Of a stretch of DNA of 64,000 bases, positions 8,344 through 15,544 are shown one piece after another. This stretch comes from DASXKD01 sp963734725. Lineage in GTDB: Bacteria; Actinomycetota; Actinomycetes; Streptosporangiales; Streptosporangiaceae. Under the pieces are notes generated by a model. It did no database searches. It was not told the DNA's origin and was given only the letters and a program-made list of their open reading frames with translations. Both the position numbers and the translations under genes were made by a program. Numbering within the stretch: the stretch's first letter is position 1; each line of letters starts with the position of its first letter. The stretch is taken from positions 434,001-498,000 of the forward strand of contig CAVTIX010000009.1 in assembly GCA_963734725.1 (NCBI GenBank), in the 5' to 3' direction.

Positions 8344-9518
8344 CAGGCCATCGCCACCTCGTCGTCAGCCCGCTGCGCGATCTCCACCACATCCTGCAGC
8401 ACCGCGAGCTGCGCGGCGTCGGGCGGGGCACCGGCCACGTACTCCACGAACGAGCCGCAGATCTCGACCGGGTCGGCCACCCGGGCCAGCCGCGCCAGGT
8501 CGGCGTCGGCGCGGGTCAGCCCGCCCTCGGGGGCGAAGTCGAGCGCGATCGTGTGCGGCCATTTCTCGCGCAGCCGCTCCATCGGCGCCACCGGCCGCTC
8601 CCGGTCGGTCAGCACCGCTTTCACCCAGGCGCCGGCCAGGCCGGCCAGATCACCGTCGGCGCGGGCGAGCAGGTCGGCCAAGCGGCCGCGGGCTTCCTGC
8701 AGCGGCCGCGGCGCCGGGGCGGGCAGCAGCCGGGTGGTCACGTTCCCGGCGCCGTCGATCTCGGCGAGGGTGACCGACTTCGTCTGGTGGCGCTCGGCGA
8801 AGGAGAACGCCAGCGGCGAGCCGGAGTACCTGGCCGTCGTGGTGCTGCTCGCTACCGGGACCCGCTGCGGGCCGTGCAGGTGGCCGAGGGCCAGGTAGCA
8901 ACAGCCATCGAGGACGGCGGCCGGCGCGTCGGCGATCCCGCCGACCCTGATGTCTCGTTCGGACTCGGACAACTGCGCGCCGGTGACCAGGGCGTGCGCC
9001 AGAACGACGGTGCGCGACAGCCCGCGGGCGCTGGCGTCGGCGCGGACCCGCGCCGACGCCGCGGCGAGGACAGACGCGTGCGAGCGCTCGGCGCCAAGCT
9101 CGTCCATGACCGCGTCGGGCAGCAGGTACGGGATGCCGTAGATGCCGACCTCGCCGTGCGCGTCGGACAGGACCACCGGCCGGGTGATGTCGGCGACGGT
9201 GGTGCGCAGGTGGATGCCGGCCGCCTCGCTGAGCGCGGACCCGAAGCCGAGGCGGACCGGCGAGTCATGGTTTCCGCTGGTGAGGATCAGCGGAATCCGG
9301 GCGTGGGCGAACGCGGCGAGGGTCTTGTCGAGCAGCGCGACGGCGTCAAGCGGCGGCACCGCCCGGTCGTAGATGTCGCCCGCCACTAACACCGCGCCGG
9401 CCTGGCAGGCGACCGCCTGGTCGAGCAGCCAGCCCAGGAACGCGTCGTGGTGTTCGGCCAAGCTCTCGCCGTGCAGAGTCCGCCCAAGGTGCCAGTCGGA
9501 CGTATGGATCAGCCTCAT
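8343..9518 (-). CDS. sbcD: Exonuclease subunit SbcD (Mre11-like nuclease)
   Basis: A 391-residue metallophosphoesterase nuclease. The metal ligands appear as HTSDWHLGR at the N-terminus, AGDIYDRAVPP, the catalytic SGNHDSP and the later LALGHLHGPQ. It acts in complex with SbcC. The ATG at 9518 begins MRLIHTSDWHLGR exactly at the conserved N-terminus and has GGGG upstream. The GTG at 9563 would add 15 residues not expected in the family. Confidence 0.95.
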   Translation of the reverse strand: MRLIHTSDWHLGRTLHGESLAEHHDAFLGWLLDQAVACQAGAVLVAGDIYDRAVPPLDAVALLDKTLAAFAHARIPLILTSGNHDSPVRLGFGSALSEAAGIHLRTTVADITRPVVLSDAHGEVGIYGIPYLLPDAVMDELGAERSHASVLAAASARVRADASARGLSRTVVLAHALVTGAQLSESERDIRVGGIADAPAAVLDGCCYLALGHLHGPQRVPVASSTTTARYSGSPLAFSFAERHQTKSVTLAEIDGAGNVTTRLLPAPAPRPLQEARGRLADLLARADGDLAGLAGAWVKAVLTDRERPVAPMERLREKWPHTIALDFAPEGGLTRADADLARLARVADPVEICGSFVEYVAGAPPDAAQLAVLQDVVEIAQRADDEVAMA

Positions 9519-9604
9519 GGTGGCCCCGTTCGCCGTGACCGCCTTCGCCGGCGCCGGGCGCACCGGGCCGGCCGGACGCTGCTCATGATGGCGCAGCGGT
9601 ACGA

Positions 9605-9631
9605 CATCCCTGGCGGGACACGCCCGGGATG
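9605..9631 (-). terminator. Hairpin downstream of the oxidoreductase gene
   Basis: CATCCC and GGGATG pair, then GGCG and CGCC inside, with one mismatch and a five-base loop. It starts 8 bases after the stop of the minus-strand oxidoreductase. No U-tract follows, as is common in actinobacteria. Confidence 0.4.
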
Positions 9632-9638
9632 GCCCGAG

Positions 9639-10607
9639 TTAAGGAGCGACCAGGACCTTCCCGAGCGGGCCCGCCTCGGCCGCCTCTTGCGCGGCGACGA
9701 TGTCGGCCAGGCCGAACCGGTGCACCGGCAGTTCGGTCAGCGCGCCGTCGGCCAGCGCGGCGGTGATGTCCTCCGCCGCCCGGCGCAGCGCCCCGCGCGG
9801 CACGCCGTAGAGCAGGACGAAGCGCATCGTCACGTTCGCGGTCATGAAGGCGCGGACCGGCAGCACCGGGTCGGCCGGTTCCGCGGCATAGGTCACGATC
9901 ATCGACCCGGGCTTGACCACCGAGAGGTCGAGGGCCAGGTTCGCGCCGAGCGCGAGTTCGATGATCCGATCGACGTGCCCAACGGCCGCGCGGATCTGGT
10001 CGGCTGCATCGGGATCGCGGTAGTTGACGACGTGCGCCGCGCCCGCCTTCCTGGCGAGCTCCGCCTTTTCCGGGCCGCTGGCCGTGGCGGCCACGTGGGC
10101 GCCCGCCCGCACGGCAAGCTCGATCGCGTAGTGGCCTACCGCGCCCGCGCCGCCCGCGACGAGCACGGTCTTCCCGCTCACCGGGCCATCGGCGAACAAG
10201 CACCAGTGCGCGGTCATCGCGGGCACGCCCAGGCTCGCGCCGAGTTCCAGCGACGCGCCGTCGGGCAGCGGGACCGCCTGGTCCTGCGGCGCCACGGTCC
10301 ATTCCGCGGCGGTCCCCCACCGCCGCCCGGCCGCCGCCAGCCACAGCCATACCCGCTGGCCGATCCGGGCCGGATCCACGCCGTCCCCCACCGCCTCGAT
10401 CACCCCGGCACCGTCGTGATGCGGGATCTGGAAGCCGTCGATAGGCCGGGGCGTGGCGCCGCTGCGGCTCTTCCAGTCGGTGGGATTAACCCCGGAGAGG
10501 ACCACCTTGACCAGGACCTCCCCCGCCCCAGGCACCGGCCGGTCCACCTCGCGGACGGTCAGCACCTCGGCCGCCGGGCCGTAGCGATCGTAACTGGCGG
10601 CTCTCAC
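9639..10607 (-). CDS. Zinc-independent NADPH:quinone oxidoreductase-like MDR protein
   Basis: A 322-residue medium-chain dehydrogenase/reductase. The N-terminal GroES-like part has GEVLVKVVLSGVNPTDWK and PHHDGAGVIEAVG. The Rossmann part has VLVAGGAGAVGHYAIELA for NADPH. Cysteine zinc ligands of true alcohol dehydrogenases are absent, which places it in the quinone-reductase branch. Start GTG 10607 has GGAGG six bases upstream; the ATG-like extension to 10643 lacks such a site. It is monocistronic, and its physiological substrate is unknown. Confidence 0.88.
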   Translation of the reverse strand: MRAASYDRYGPAAEVLTVREVDRPVPGAGEVLVKVVLSGVNPTDWKSRSGATPRPIDGFQIPHHDGAGVIEAVGDGVDPARIGQRVWLWLAAAGRRWGTAAEWTVAPQDQAVPLPDGASLELGASLGVPAMTAHWCLFADGPVSGKTVLVAGGAGAVGHYAIELAVRAGAHVAATASGPEKAELARKAGAAHVVNYRDPDAADQIRAAVGHVDRIIELALGANLALDLSVVKPGSMIVTYAAEPADPVLPVRAFMTANVTMRFVLLYGVPRGALRRAAEDITAALADGALTELPVHRFGLADIVAAQEAAEAGPLGKVLVAP

Positions 10608-10695
10608 CGTCGGCCTCCTGTCGTGTCGCGGGCGGTTCCTCACCGATCCTAGGACGGTTCCCAGGTGCCGATCGCGGGGCCGCCGCCCAGACGCG

Positions 10696-10730
10696 GCGGG
10701 CGGCCGCGGGAAGTTCCCGCGGCCGCCCGC
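10696..10730 (-). terminator. Strong terminator hairpin after the YceI gene
   Basis: Two perfectly complementary 17-base arms (beginning GCGGGCGGCC and ending GGCCGCCCGC) are separated by a single base, giving one of the most stable hairpins in the window. It begins 20 bases past the YceI stop. It lacks a T-tract. Confidence 0.6.
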
Positions 10731-10750
10731 TGTCGTCGGCTGCCCGTGCG

Positions 10751-11320
10751 TCAGGGCTGCAGCACCGCCTCGATCTCGAGCTGGATCGTGACCTTGTCGC
10801 TCACCACCGCGCCGCCGGTCTCCATGACCGCGGTGAAGTTGACACCGAAGTCGCGCCGGTTGATCTCGGCGATGGCGGTGAACCCGGCCCGGGTGCCGCC
10901 GTAGGCGTCCGGCCCGAAGCCGTTGAGCTCCAGGGCCAGCTCCACGTCCTTGGTCACGCCCTTGAGCGTGAGCTTGCCGTCGAGGATGTAGACGTCGCCG
11001 TCCCGGCGCACGCCGGTGGACCGGTAGGTCATCGTCGGGTAGGTCTCGACCTCGAAGAAGTCGGCCGACCTGATGTGCGCGTCGCGCTGCTCGTTGCCGG
11101 TGTCGATCGAGGACAGGTCGATCTCCGCGGTCACCGACGATCCGAGCGGGTCGGCCCCGGTCACGATCTCGCCCGAGAACGTGCGGAACTTGCCGCGCAC
11201 CTTGCTCACCATCATGTGGCGGACGGTGAAGCCCACCTCGGAGTGGACCGGGTCGATCGACCAGGTGCCCGCGACGTAGCCGGGCATACCGGTCAGGGTG
11301 CTGGTGTCAGTGACGGTCAT
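10751..11320 (-). CDS. YceI family protein
   Basis: A 189-residue lipocalin-like beta-barrel protein of the YceI family, which binds isoprenoid-type lipids in characterised members. Motifs are WSIDPVHSEVGFTVRHMMVSKVRGKF near the start, then TYRSTGVRRDGD and the C-terminal INRRDFGVNF. No signal peptide is visible, so it is probably cytoplasmic, unlike E. coli YceI. ATG 11320 has GGAGG six bases upstream. It is divergent from a MarR gene with operator-like repeats in between, so repression by that MarR protein is likely. Confidence 0.92.
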   Translation of the reverse strand: MTVTDTSTLTGMPGYVAGTWSIDPVHSEVGFTVRHMMVSKVRGKFRTFSGEIVTGADPLGSSVTAEIDLSSIDTGNEQRDAHIRSADFFEVETYPTMTYRSTGVRRDGDVYILDGKLTLKGVTKDVELALELNGFGPDAYGGTRAGFTAIAEINRRDFGVNFTAVMETGGAVVSDKVTIQLEIEAVLQP

Positions 11321-11344
11321 AGCGTCCTCCTGCTCCCAGGTTGG

Positions 11345-11409
11345 TTGAGTGTTCAATGATTGAATGCTTAACAGCTATCACGCTCCCTGTAACATTGTCA
11401 AGCGCTCAA
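11345..11409. promoter_or_regulatory. Three operator-like half-palindromes between YceI and MarR genes
   Basis: TTGAGTGTTCAA (11345-11356), TTGAATGCTTAA (11360-11371) and TCAAGCGCTCAA (11398-11409) share the form TTGA-N4-TCAA. They lie in an AT-rich island between the divergent yceI and marR genes. This is the usual place for autoregulatory MarR operators. The third copy would overlap the marR -35 region. Confidence 0.6.
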
Positions 11410-11421
11410 CTATTTCTCGTG

Positions 11422-11434
11422 TACACTGGCGCTA
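11422..11434 (+). promoter_or_regulatory. -10 element of the marR gene, probably leaderless
   Basis: TACACT at 11422-11427 places the transcription start at or next to the ATG at 11434. There is no ribosome-binding sequence between them. Confidence 0.45.
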
Positions 11435-11970
11435 TGGGGGAAGCACGATGGCTCACCGCGACGGAACAGGCCGCGTGGCGCTCGTTCATGACTGGCTGCC
11501 GCGCGCTGTTCACGGCGGTGGACGCCCAGCTTCAGCGGGACGCCAGAATGCCGCTGGCCTACTACGAGATCCTGGTGCGGCTGTCGGAGGCCCCCGGGCG
11601 CGCGCTGCGCATGAGCCAGCTCGCCGAGGCGGCCTCGGCCAGCAAGAGCCGCGCCTCGCACGCGGTGGCCCGGCTGGAGGAACGTGGCTGGGTCCGGCGG
11701 GTGGACTGCCCCAGCGATCGGCGCGGCCAGGTGGCCGAGCTGACCGACGAGGGTTACGCGGCGCTGGCCGCGAGTGCCCCCGGGCATGTCGAGCAGGTGC
11801 GGAGTTCGCTGTTCGACGGGCTCACCCCGGAGCAGGTGGCACAGCTGAAGGCCATCGGCGACGTGATGGCCGCGGCGTGCGGTGGCCGCCCGATCCCGTC
11901 GTTCCCGCCCGGCTGCCCCGGCGCCGATGAGCCCGCCGAACTGGAGCCGGAGCGGGCGCTGGCGGACTGA
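11434..11970 (+). CDS. MarR family transcriptional regulator
   Basis: A 178-residue winged-helix regulator. The recognition region is RMSQLAEAASASKSRASHAVARLEERGWV, followed by the wing VDCPSDRRGQVAELTDEG. Dimerisation helices flank it at both ends. ATG 11434 was chosen over upstream in-frame ATGs because those fall in the operator-rich promoter region. It probably represses itself and the divergent yceI gene. The inducing ligand is unknown. It converges on the PaiB-like gene with 9 bases between stops. Confidence 0.92.
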   Translation: MGEARWLTATEQAAWRSFMTGCRALFTAVDAQLQRDARMPLAYYEILVRLSEAPGRALRMSQLAEAASASKSRASHAVARLEERGWVRRVDCPSDRRGQVAELTDEGYAALAASAPGHVEQVRSSLFDGLTPEQVAQLKAIGDVMAAACGGRPIPSFPPGCPGADEPAELEPERALAD

Positions 11971-11979
11971 GCGCCCGGG

Positions 11980-12702
11980 TCACCGGCGCGGCGGGGGCAG
12001 CTTTGTCATCAGGTCCGCGATCGCGGCCGGGCCCGCGCCCGGCTCGTGCCGCAGGCCGTCGAGCGCGCCGGCCCGGTCCTCGGCGTTCCGGTTCTGGCTC
12101 AGCTTCTCCTTGGCCTCTACCGTCGCGATCGCCAGCTCGACCCCGACGATCGCCCGCAACTGGCCGTCGATGAAGTCACCAGGCGCGTCGCTGACCCGCC
12201 AGGCGGATGGCCGGCCGGCTTCGTGCCGGGCGGTGAGCCTGCTGACCACGTCGCGGATCCACTCCGGATCCCGGTGGACGGTCAGCCGCCCGGTGAAATG
12301 CACGCTGACGTAGTTCCAGGTCGGCACGACCTTGCCGTGCCACGCCGTGCTGGGGTACCAGGACGGCGAGATGTAGGCCTGCGGGCCGTGCACGATAGCC
12401 AGCGCCACCGTCTCCGGCCCGGCGGACCGCCACTGCGGGTTCGCCAGCGCCAGGTGACCGAGCAGCCGCCCGGGCTCGTCCTCCCCGGCGCCAGGGCCAT
12501 CCTGGGCGCCGGCCGGCCGGTCCCAGATGATCGGGATCAGGCTGGCGACCGGCTTGGTCCCGTCGAACGTAACCAGGTCGGCCGAGCCGGCGCCGTCCAC
12601 GAACGCCTCGACCGCCGCCCGGTCCCGGGCGGTGAAGTGCTTCGGCAGGTACACGTCTGTGAGCTTATGGACTCCCCGCCGGACGGCGAAACCGCGGGCC
12701 AT
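11980..12702 (-). CDS. FMN-binding PaiB-like protein
   Basis: About 240 residues of the PaiB family, which has an FMN-binding split-barrel fold. Family hallmarks are VYLPKHFTARDR at the start, LLGHLALANPQW, YISPSWYPS, VPTWNYVSVHFTG and the C-terminal REKL-like AKEKLSQNR. B. subtilis PaiB is linked to sporulation and protease control, but most homologues are uncharacterised. Start is uncertain: ATG 12702 has GGGG upstream, while GTG 12654 begins exactly at the family's usual N-terminus. Confidence 0.88.
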   Translation of the reverse strand: MARGFAVRRGVHKLTDVYLPKHFTARDRAAVEAFVDGAGSADLVTFDGTKPVASLIPIIWDRPAGAQDGPGAGEDEPGRLLGHLALANPQWRSAGPETVALAIVHGPQAYISPSWYPSTAWHGKVVPTWNYVSVHFTGRLTVHRDPEWIRDVVSRLTARHEAGRPSAWRVSDAPGDFIDGQLRAIVGVELAIATVEAKEKLSQNRNAEDRAGALDGLRHEPGAGPAAIADLMTKLPPPRR

Positions 12703-12806
12703 CGGGCACCCCGTGGCGCCGTTCCCGCGCCGCCCCGGCGCCGTTCGCGCCGCCCCGGCGCGCGGGTTTTGACCAGGCGCCCATCATTGTTTAGCGTTGC
12801 AGCACA

Positions 12807-13682
12807 ATGAGCAGCGCGGAATTGGTAGCACGAGCGGAGGCCGAGGACTACGCGGCCTGGTTCCGGGCGCTTGCCGACGGCACCCGGGTCAAGATCGTGT
12901 CCCTGCTCGCCCGGCACGGGCGCCCCATGAAGGTGGGCGAGATCGTCGCGGCCGTGCAGGTCGGCCAGTCCACTGTCTCGCAGCACCTGAAGGTGCTGGC
13001 CGCGGTGCGGTTCGTGCTCGCCGAGCGCCGCGGGACCGCCCGCTACTACCGCATCAACGCCGCCTGCGTGGGCCGCTTCCCCACCGCCGCTGGCCTGGTG
13101 GGCGGGCTCGCGGCGCCGCTCCCCGACCTGGATATTCTCCCGCTGCCCCCGTTCATCGGGCCGATCGGGCTTGCCGTCCGCCCCATGTGCCCCGAGGACG
13201 CGGACCAGGTGCTGGCTGTGTACCAGGCCGGCCTGGACGCGGGTGACGCCAGTTTCGAGACCGAGGCCCCGTCCTGGCCGGACTTCGATGCGGCGAAGCT
13301 GCCAGGCCACCGGCACGTCGCGACCGCCGACGACACCGGCGAAGTGCTCGGTTGGGCTGCCGCCGGGCTGGTCTCCAGCCGTGGCGCGTACGCCGGGGTC
13401 GTGGAGCACTCGGTATACGTGGCCCCCGGGGCGCGCGGGAGGGGCGTCGGCGGCGCCCTGTTGCAGACGCTGATCGGCTCCACCGAGGCCGCCGGGATCT
13501 GGACCATCCAGTCCGGCATCTTCCCGGAGAACACCGCCAGCCTCCGCCTGCACGAGCGGGAGGGCTTCCGCGTGGTGGGCATCCGCGAGCGGATCGGCCA
13601 CCTGGACGGCCGCTGGCGCGACGTGGTCCTGGTCGAGCGGCGCAGCGCCGTCGCCGGCCTGGCCGGATCCGCCCCGGCCTGA
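12807..13682 (+). CDS. ArsR-type HTH fused to a GNAT (PAT-like) acetyltransferase
   Basis: A 291-residue two-domain protein. Residues about 15-90 form an ArsR-type winged helix (FRALADGTRVKIVSLLA, then VGQSTVSQHLKVL and RRGTARYYRI). Residues about 122-285 form a GNAT domain of the phosphinothricin-acetyltransferase type, with VYVAPGARGRGVGGALL as the acetyl-CoA loop and a terminal ENTASLRLHEREGFR. The ArsR cysteine metal motif is missing, so metal sensing is unlikely. Such fusions occur in actinobacteria; the acetylated substrate is unknown, with glutamate-analogue antibiotics plausible. TAGCGT at 12792 suggests a leaderless start, with no ribosome-binding site seen. Confidence 0.87.
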   Translation: MSSAELVARAEAEDYAAWFRALADGTRVKIVSLLARHGRPMKVGEIVAAVQVGQSTVSQHLKVLAAVRFVLAERRGTARYYRINAACVGRFPTAAGLVGGLAAPLPDLDILPLPPFIGPIGLAVRPMCPEDADQVLAVYQAGLDAGDASFETEAPSWPDFDAAKLPGHRHVATADDTGEVLGWAAAGLVSSRGAYAGVVEHSVYVAPGARGRGVGGALLQTLIGSTEAAGIWTIQSGIFPENTASLRLHEREGFRVVGIRERIGHLDGRWRDVVLVERRSAVAGLAGSAPA

Positions 13683-13714
13683 CGCCCCGCCCCGGCTATC
13701 CCGCGGCCGGCGGG

Positions 13715-14890
13715 TTACCCAGCCGCGAGTGCCTGCTCGAAGTCGGCCCACAGGTCGTCGGGGTGCTCGAGCCCCACCGACACCCGGATGGCGCCCTCGC
13801 CGATGCCCGACGCGCGCAGCGTGGCCGCGTCCATCTGACGGTGCGACGTGGAGGCCGGGTGCAGCACCAGCGTCTCCGCGCCGCCCAGCGAGGGCGCCAG
13901 CGCCGCCAGCCGCAGCCCGGTCACGAAGGCCAGCCCTGCCTCGCGCCCGCCGGCCAGGTCGAAAGCGACCATGCCGCCGAAGCCGGACAGAATACGCCGT
14001 GCGGTGTCGTGGTCGGGGTGGTCTGGCAAGCCGGGCCAGTGCACCCGGGTCACGGCCGGGTGCGCGGCGAGCCTGCGGGCCAGGTGCGCGGCGTTCGCGC
14101 AGTGCCGGTCCATCCGCAGCGCCAGCGTCTTGAGCCCGCGCAGGGTGAGCCACGCGGCGAACGGGTCCGCAGCGATGCCCAGGTCCACGGCGTGCTTCCA
14201 TAGCGCCCGGTGCGCCGGCGCCCGGGCGGAGATCACCAGCCCGAGCGTGACGTCGTCGTGGCCGCCGAGGTACTTGGTCGCCGAGTGGATCACGATGTCC
14301 GCGCCGTGCTCGATGGGCCGGCACAGCACGGGGGTGGCGAAGGTATTGTCCACCACGCAGGTCAGGCCCGCCCGGTGACCGGCCGCGATCAGCGCGGGCA
14401 GGTCACTGACCGCGATCGTCGGATTGGCGATGGTCTCCAGGAACAACAGCCGGGAGCGGGGCGACGCCGCCGCGGCGACCTCGGCGGCGTCACGGCCGGA
14501 GACGTAGCTGACGTCGATCCCGTAACGCGCGGCCAGCGCCGCGAAAACCGCGAACGTCCCGCCGTACAGGCACTGCTGCGCGATCACGTGATCACCGGGA
14601 CGCAGCGAGCTGAGCAGCACCGCGTTGATCGCGCCCATGCCGGAACTGGTGGCCAGGGCCGCCTCGCCACCCTCGAGGCTGGCGGCCACGGCCTCCAGCG
14701 CGGCCGTGGTCGGGTTGGCGTACCGGCTGTACGCGAAACCCGCCCCCGGATCGTCCAGTGCCCGGGCGCAGGCGGCCGCGTCGTCGAAGGCGAACACCGA
14801 CGTCTGGTAGATCGGCACGCTGACCGGGCGAGAGCCATTCAGCTCGGCGGCGGGGGCGTGAATCGCTCGGGTCTCCAGATGCACCGTCAT
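13715..14890 (-). CDS. Cys/Met metabolism PLP-dependent enzyme (cystathionine gamma-synthase/lyase type)
   Basis: A 391-residue PLP enzyme. The Schiff-base lysine is in SATKYLGGH (K206). Phosphate-binding residues are SRYANPT near 55 and SSGMGAINA near 82, and the PLP-ring aspartate is in VVDNTFATP. The C-terminal SVGLEHPDDLWADFEQAL is typical. Cystathionine gamma-synthase, cystathionine gamma-lyase and methionine gamma-lyase cannot be separated reliably by eye. It is monocistronic and divergent from the His-tailed membrane protein. TGAGACTC and TGAGTCTCA in the promoter gap could be a regulator site. Confidence 0.88.
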   Translation of the reverse strand: MTVHLETRAIHAPAAELNGSRPVSVPIYQTSVFAFDDAAACARALDDPGAGFAYSRYANPTTAALEAVAASLEGGEAALATSSGMGAINAVLLSSLRPGDHVIAQQCLYGGTFAVFAALAARYGIDVSYVSGRDAAEVAAAASPRSRLLFLETIANPTIAVSDLPALIAAGHRAGLTCVVDNTFATPVLCRPIEHGADIVIHSATKYLGGHDDVTLGLVISARAPAHRALWKHAVDLGIAADPFAAWLTLRGLKTLALRMDRHCANAAHLARRLAAHPAVTRVHWPGLPDHPDHDTARRILSGFGGMVAFDLAGGREAGLAFVTGLRLAALAPSLGGAETLVLHPASTSHRQMDAATLRASGIGEGAIRVSVGLEHPDDLWADFEQALAAG

Positions 14891-14983
14891 GACTGAGACT
14901 CTGCCCGCATCCCGCCGGACAGGGAAGCGGCCCGATTTACCTTCTTCCCATGAGTCTCACCCTTCGCCTTGGTACGTTTGCTG

Positions 14984-15010
14984 GTCGGGCGTAACCGCCC
15001 GACGGGAGGA
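14984..15010 (+). promoter_or_regulatory. 5' hairpin abutting the Shine-Dalgarno of the His-tailed protein gene
   Basis: GTCGGGCG (14984-14991) and CGCCCGAC (14996-15003) form an 8-bp stem with loop TAAC. The strong ribosome-binding sequence GGGAGGA follows at 15004-15010. A possible -10, TACGTT, lies just upstream, so the hairpin would be at the very 5' end of the mRNA. It could affect stability or ribosome access. Confidence 0.45.
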
Positions 15011-15014
15011 ATTC

Positions 15015-15509
15015 ATGCGCACGGGGCTGAGCGGCAGCGTGTCCACTCCGAATGGACCTGGCGCCAGCGACGGGACGCCGGCCGGGAAGGCATCCTTGCG
15101 GCGGCCCAGGCCCTTCTCCCGGCCGAAGTGGTACCCGATCGCCGGGGCCGCCGTCGTGACCGCCCTGCTGGCCGGCATCGCGATGACGCTGCTCACCCTG
15201 TCCCGCGGCCCGCAAGCCCGCCCACTGGCCCGCGACTGCGGCCTGGTGACCTGTGGCGCCAGCCTGCCGCCCGCGGCCCTCGGCACGGCCATGCCGAGCA
15301 CGGCCGCGCACAGCACCGCTCCCGTGCAGCGGCACGCGCGCCCGCCGTCGCTGGCGCCGGCGGTGCACCGGCGGGTCCTCCCCGCCGCGCCCAGACCGGC
15401 ACCGTCCAGAGTGGCGCCGTCGCCCGCGCCCAGTCCGGACACATGGGCCCGCCAGCACCACCATCACCATCATCATCACCACCACCACCATCAAGATCAA
15501 GATGGATGA
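15015..15509 (+). CDS. Single-pass membrane protein with a 12-histidine C-terminal tail
   Basis: A 164-residue protein not recognised as a known family. Residues 1-45 are polar with a basic cluster (SLRRPRPFSRPKW). One membrane helix follows (about 46-68: AGAAVVTALLAGIAMTLLTL). Then comes a proline- and alanine-rich outer region with two cysteines (DCGLVTCGAS). The C-terminus is a run of twelve histidines followed by QDQDG. The histidine codons are mixed CAC/CAT, so the run is not simple triplet slippage. A metal-binding role is inferred. ATG 15015 has a near-perfect GGGAGGA five bases upstream. Confidence 0.75.
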   Translation: MRTGLSGSVSTPNGPGASDGTPAGKASLRRPRPFSRPKWYPIAGAAVVTALLAGIAMTLLTLSRGPQARPLARDCGLVTCGASLPPAALGTAMPSTAAHSTAPVQRHARPPSLAPAVHRRVLPAAPRPAPSRVAPSPAPSPDTWARQHHHHHHHHHHHHQDQDG

Positions 15510-15544
15510 CGGCGGCCCAGGGCGCTGAGGCGAGTCGTGGCGGT

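Noticed and set aside
14890..15014. SAM riboswitch ahead of the Cys/Met enzyme
   Set aside because: The gap is short and shows no recognisable riboswitch core; only short inverted repeats are seen.
15460..15509. Poly-histidine run as an engineered tag
   Set aside because: It ends a gene with native-looking context and codon mix on a chromosome-like segment, followed by QDQDG; nothing vector-like surrounds it.
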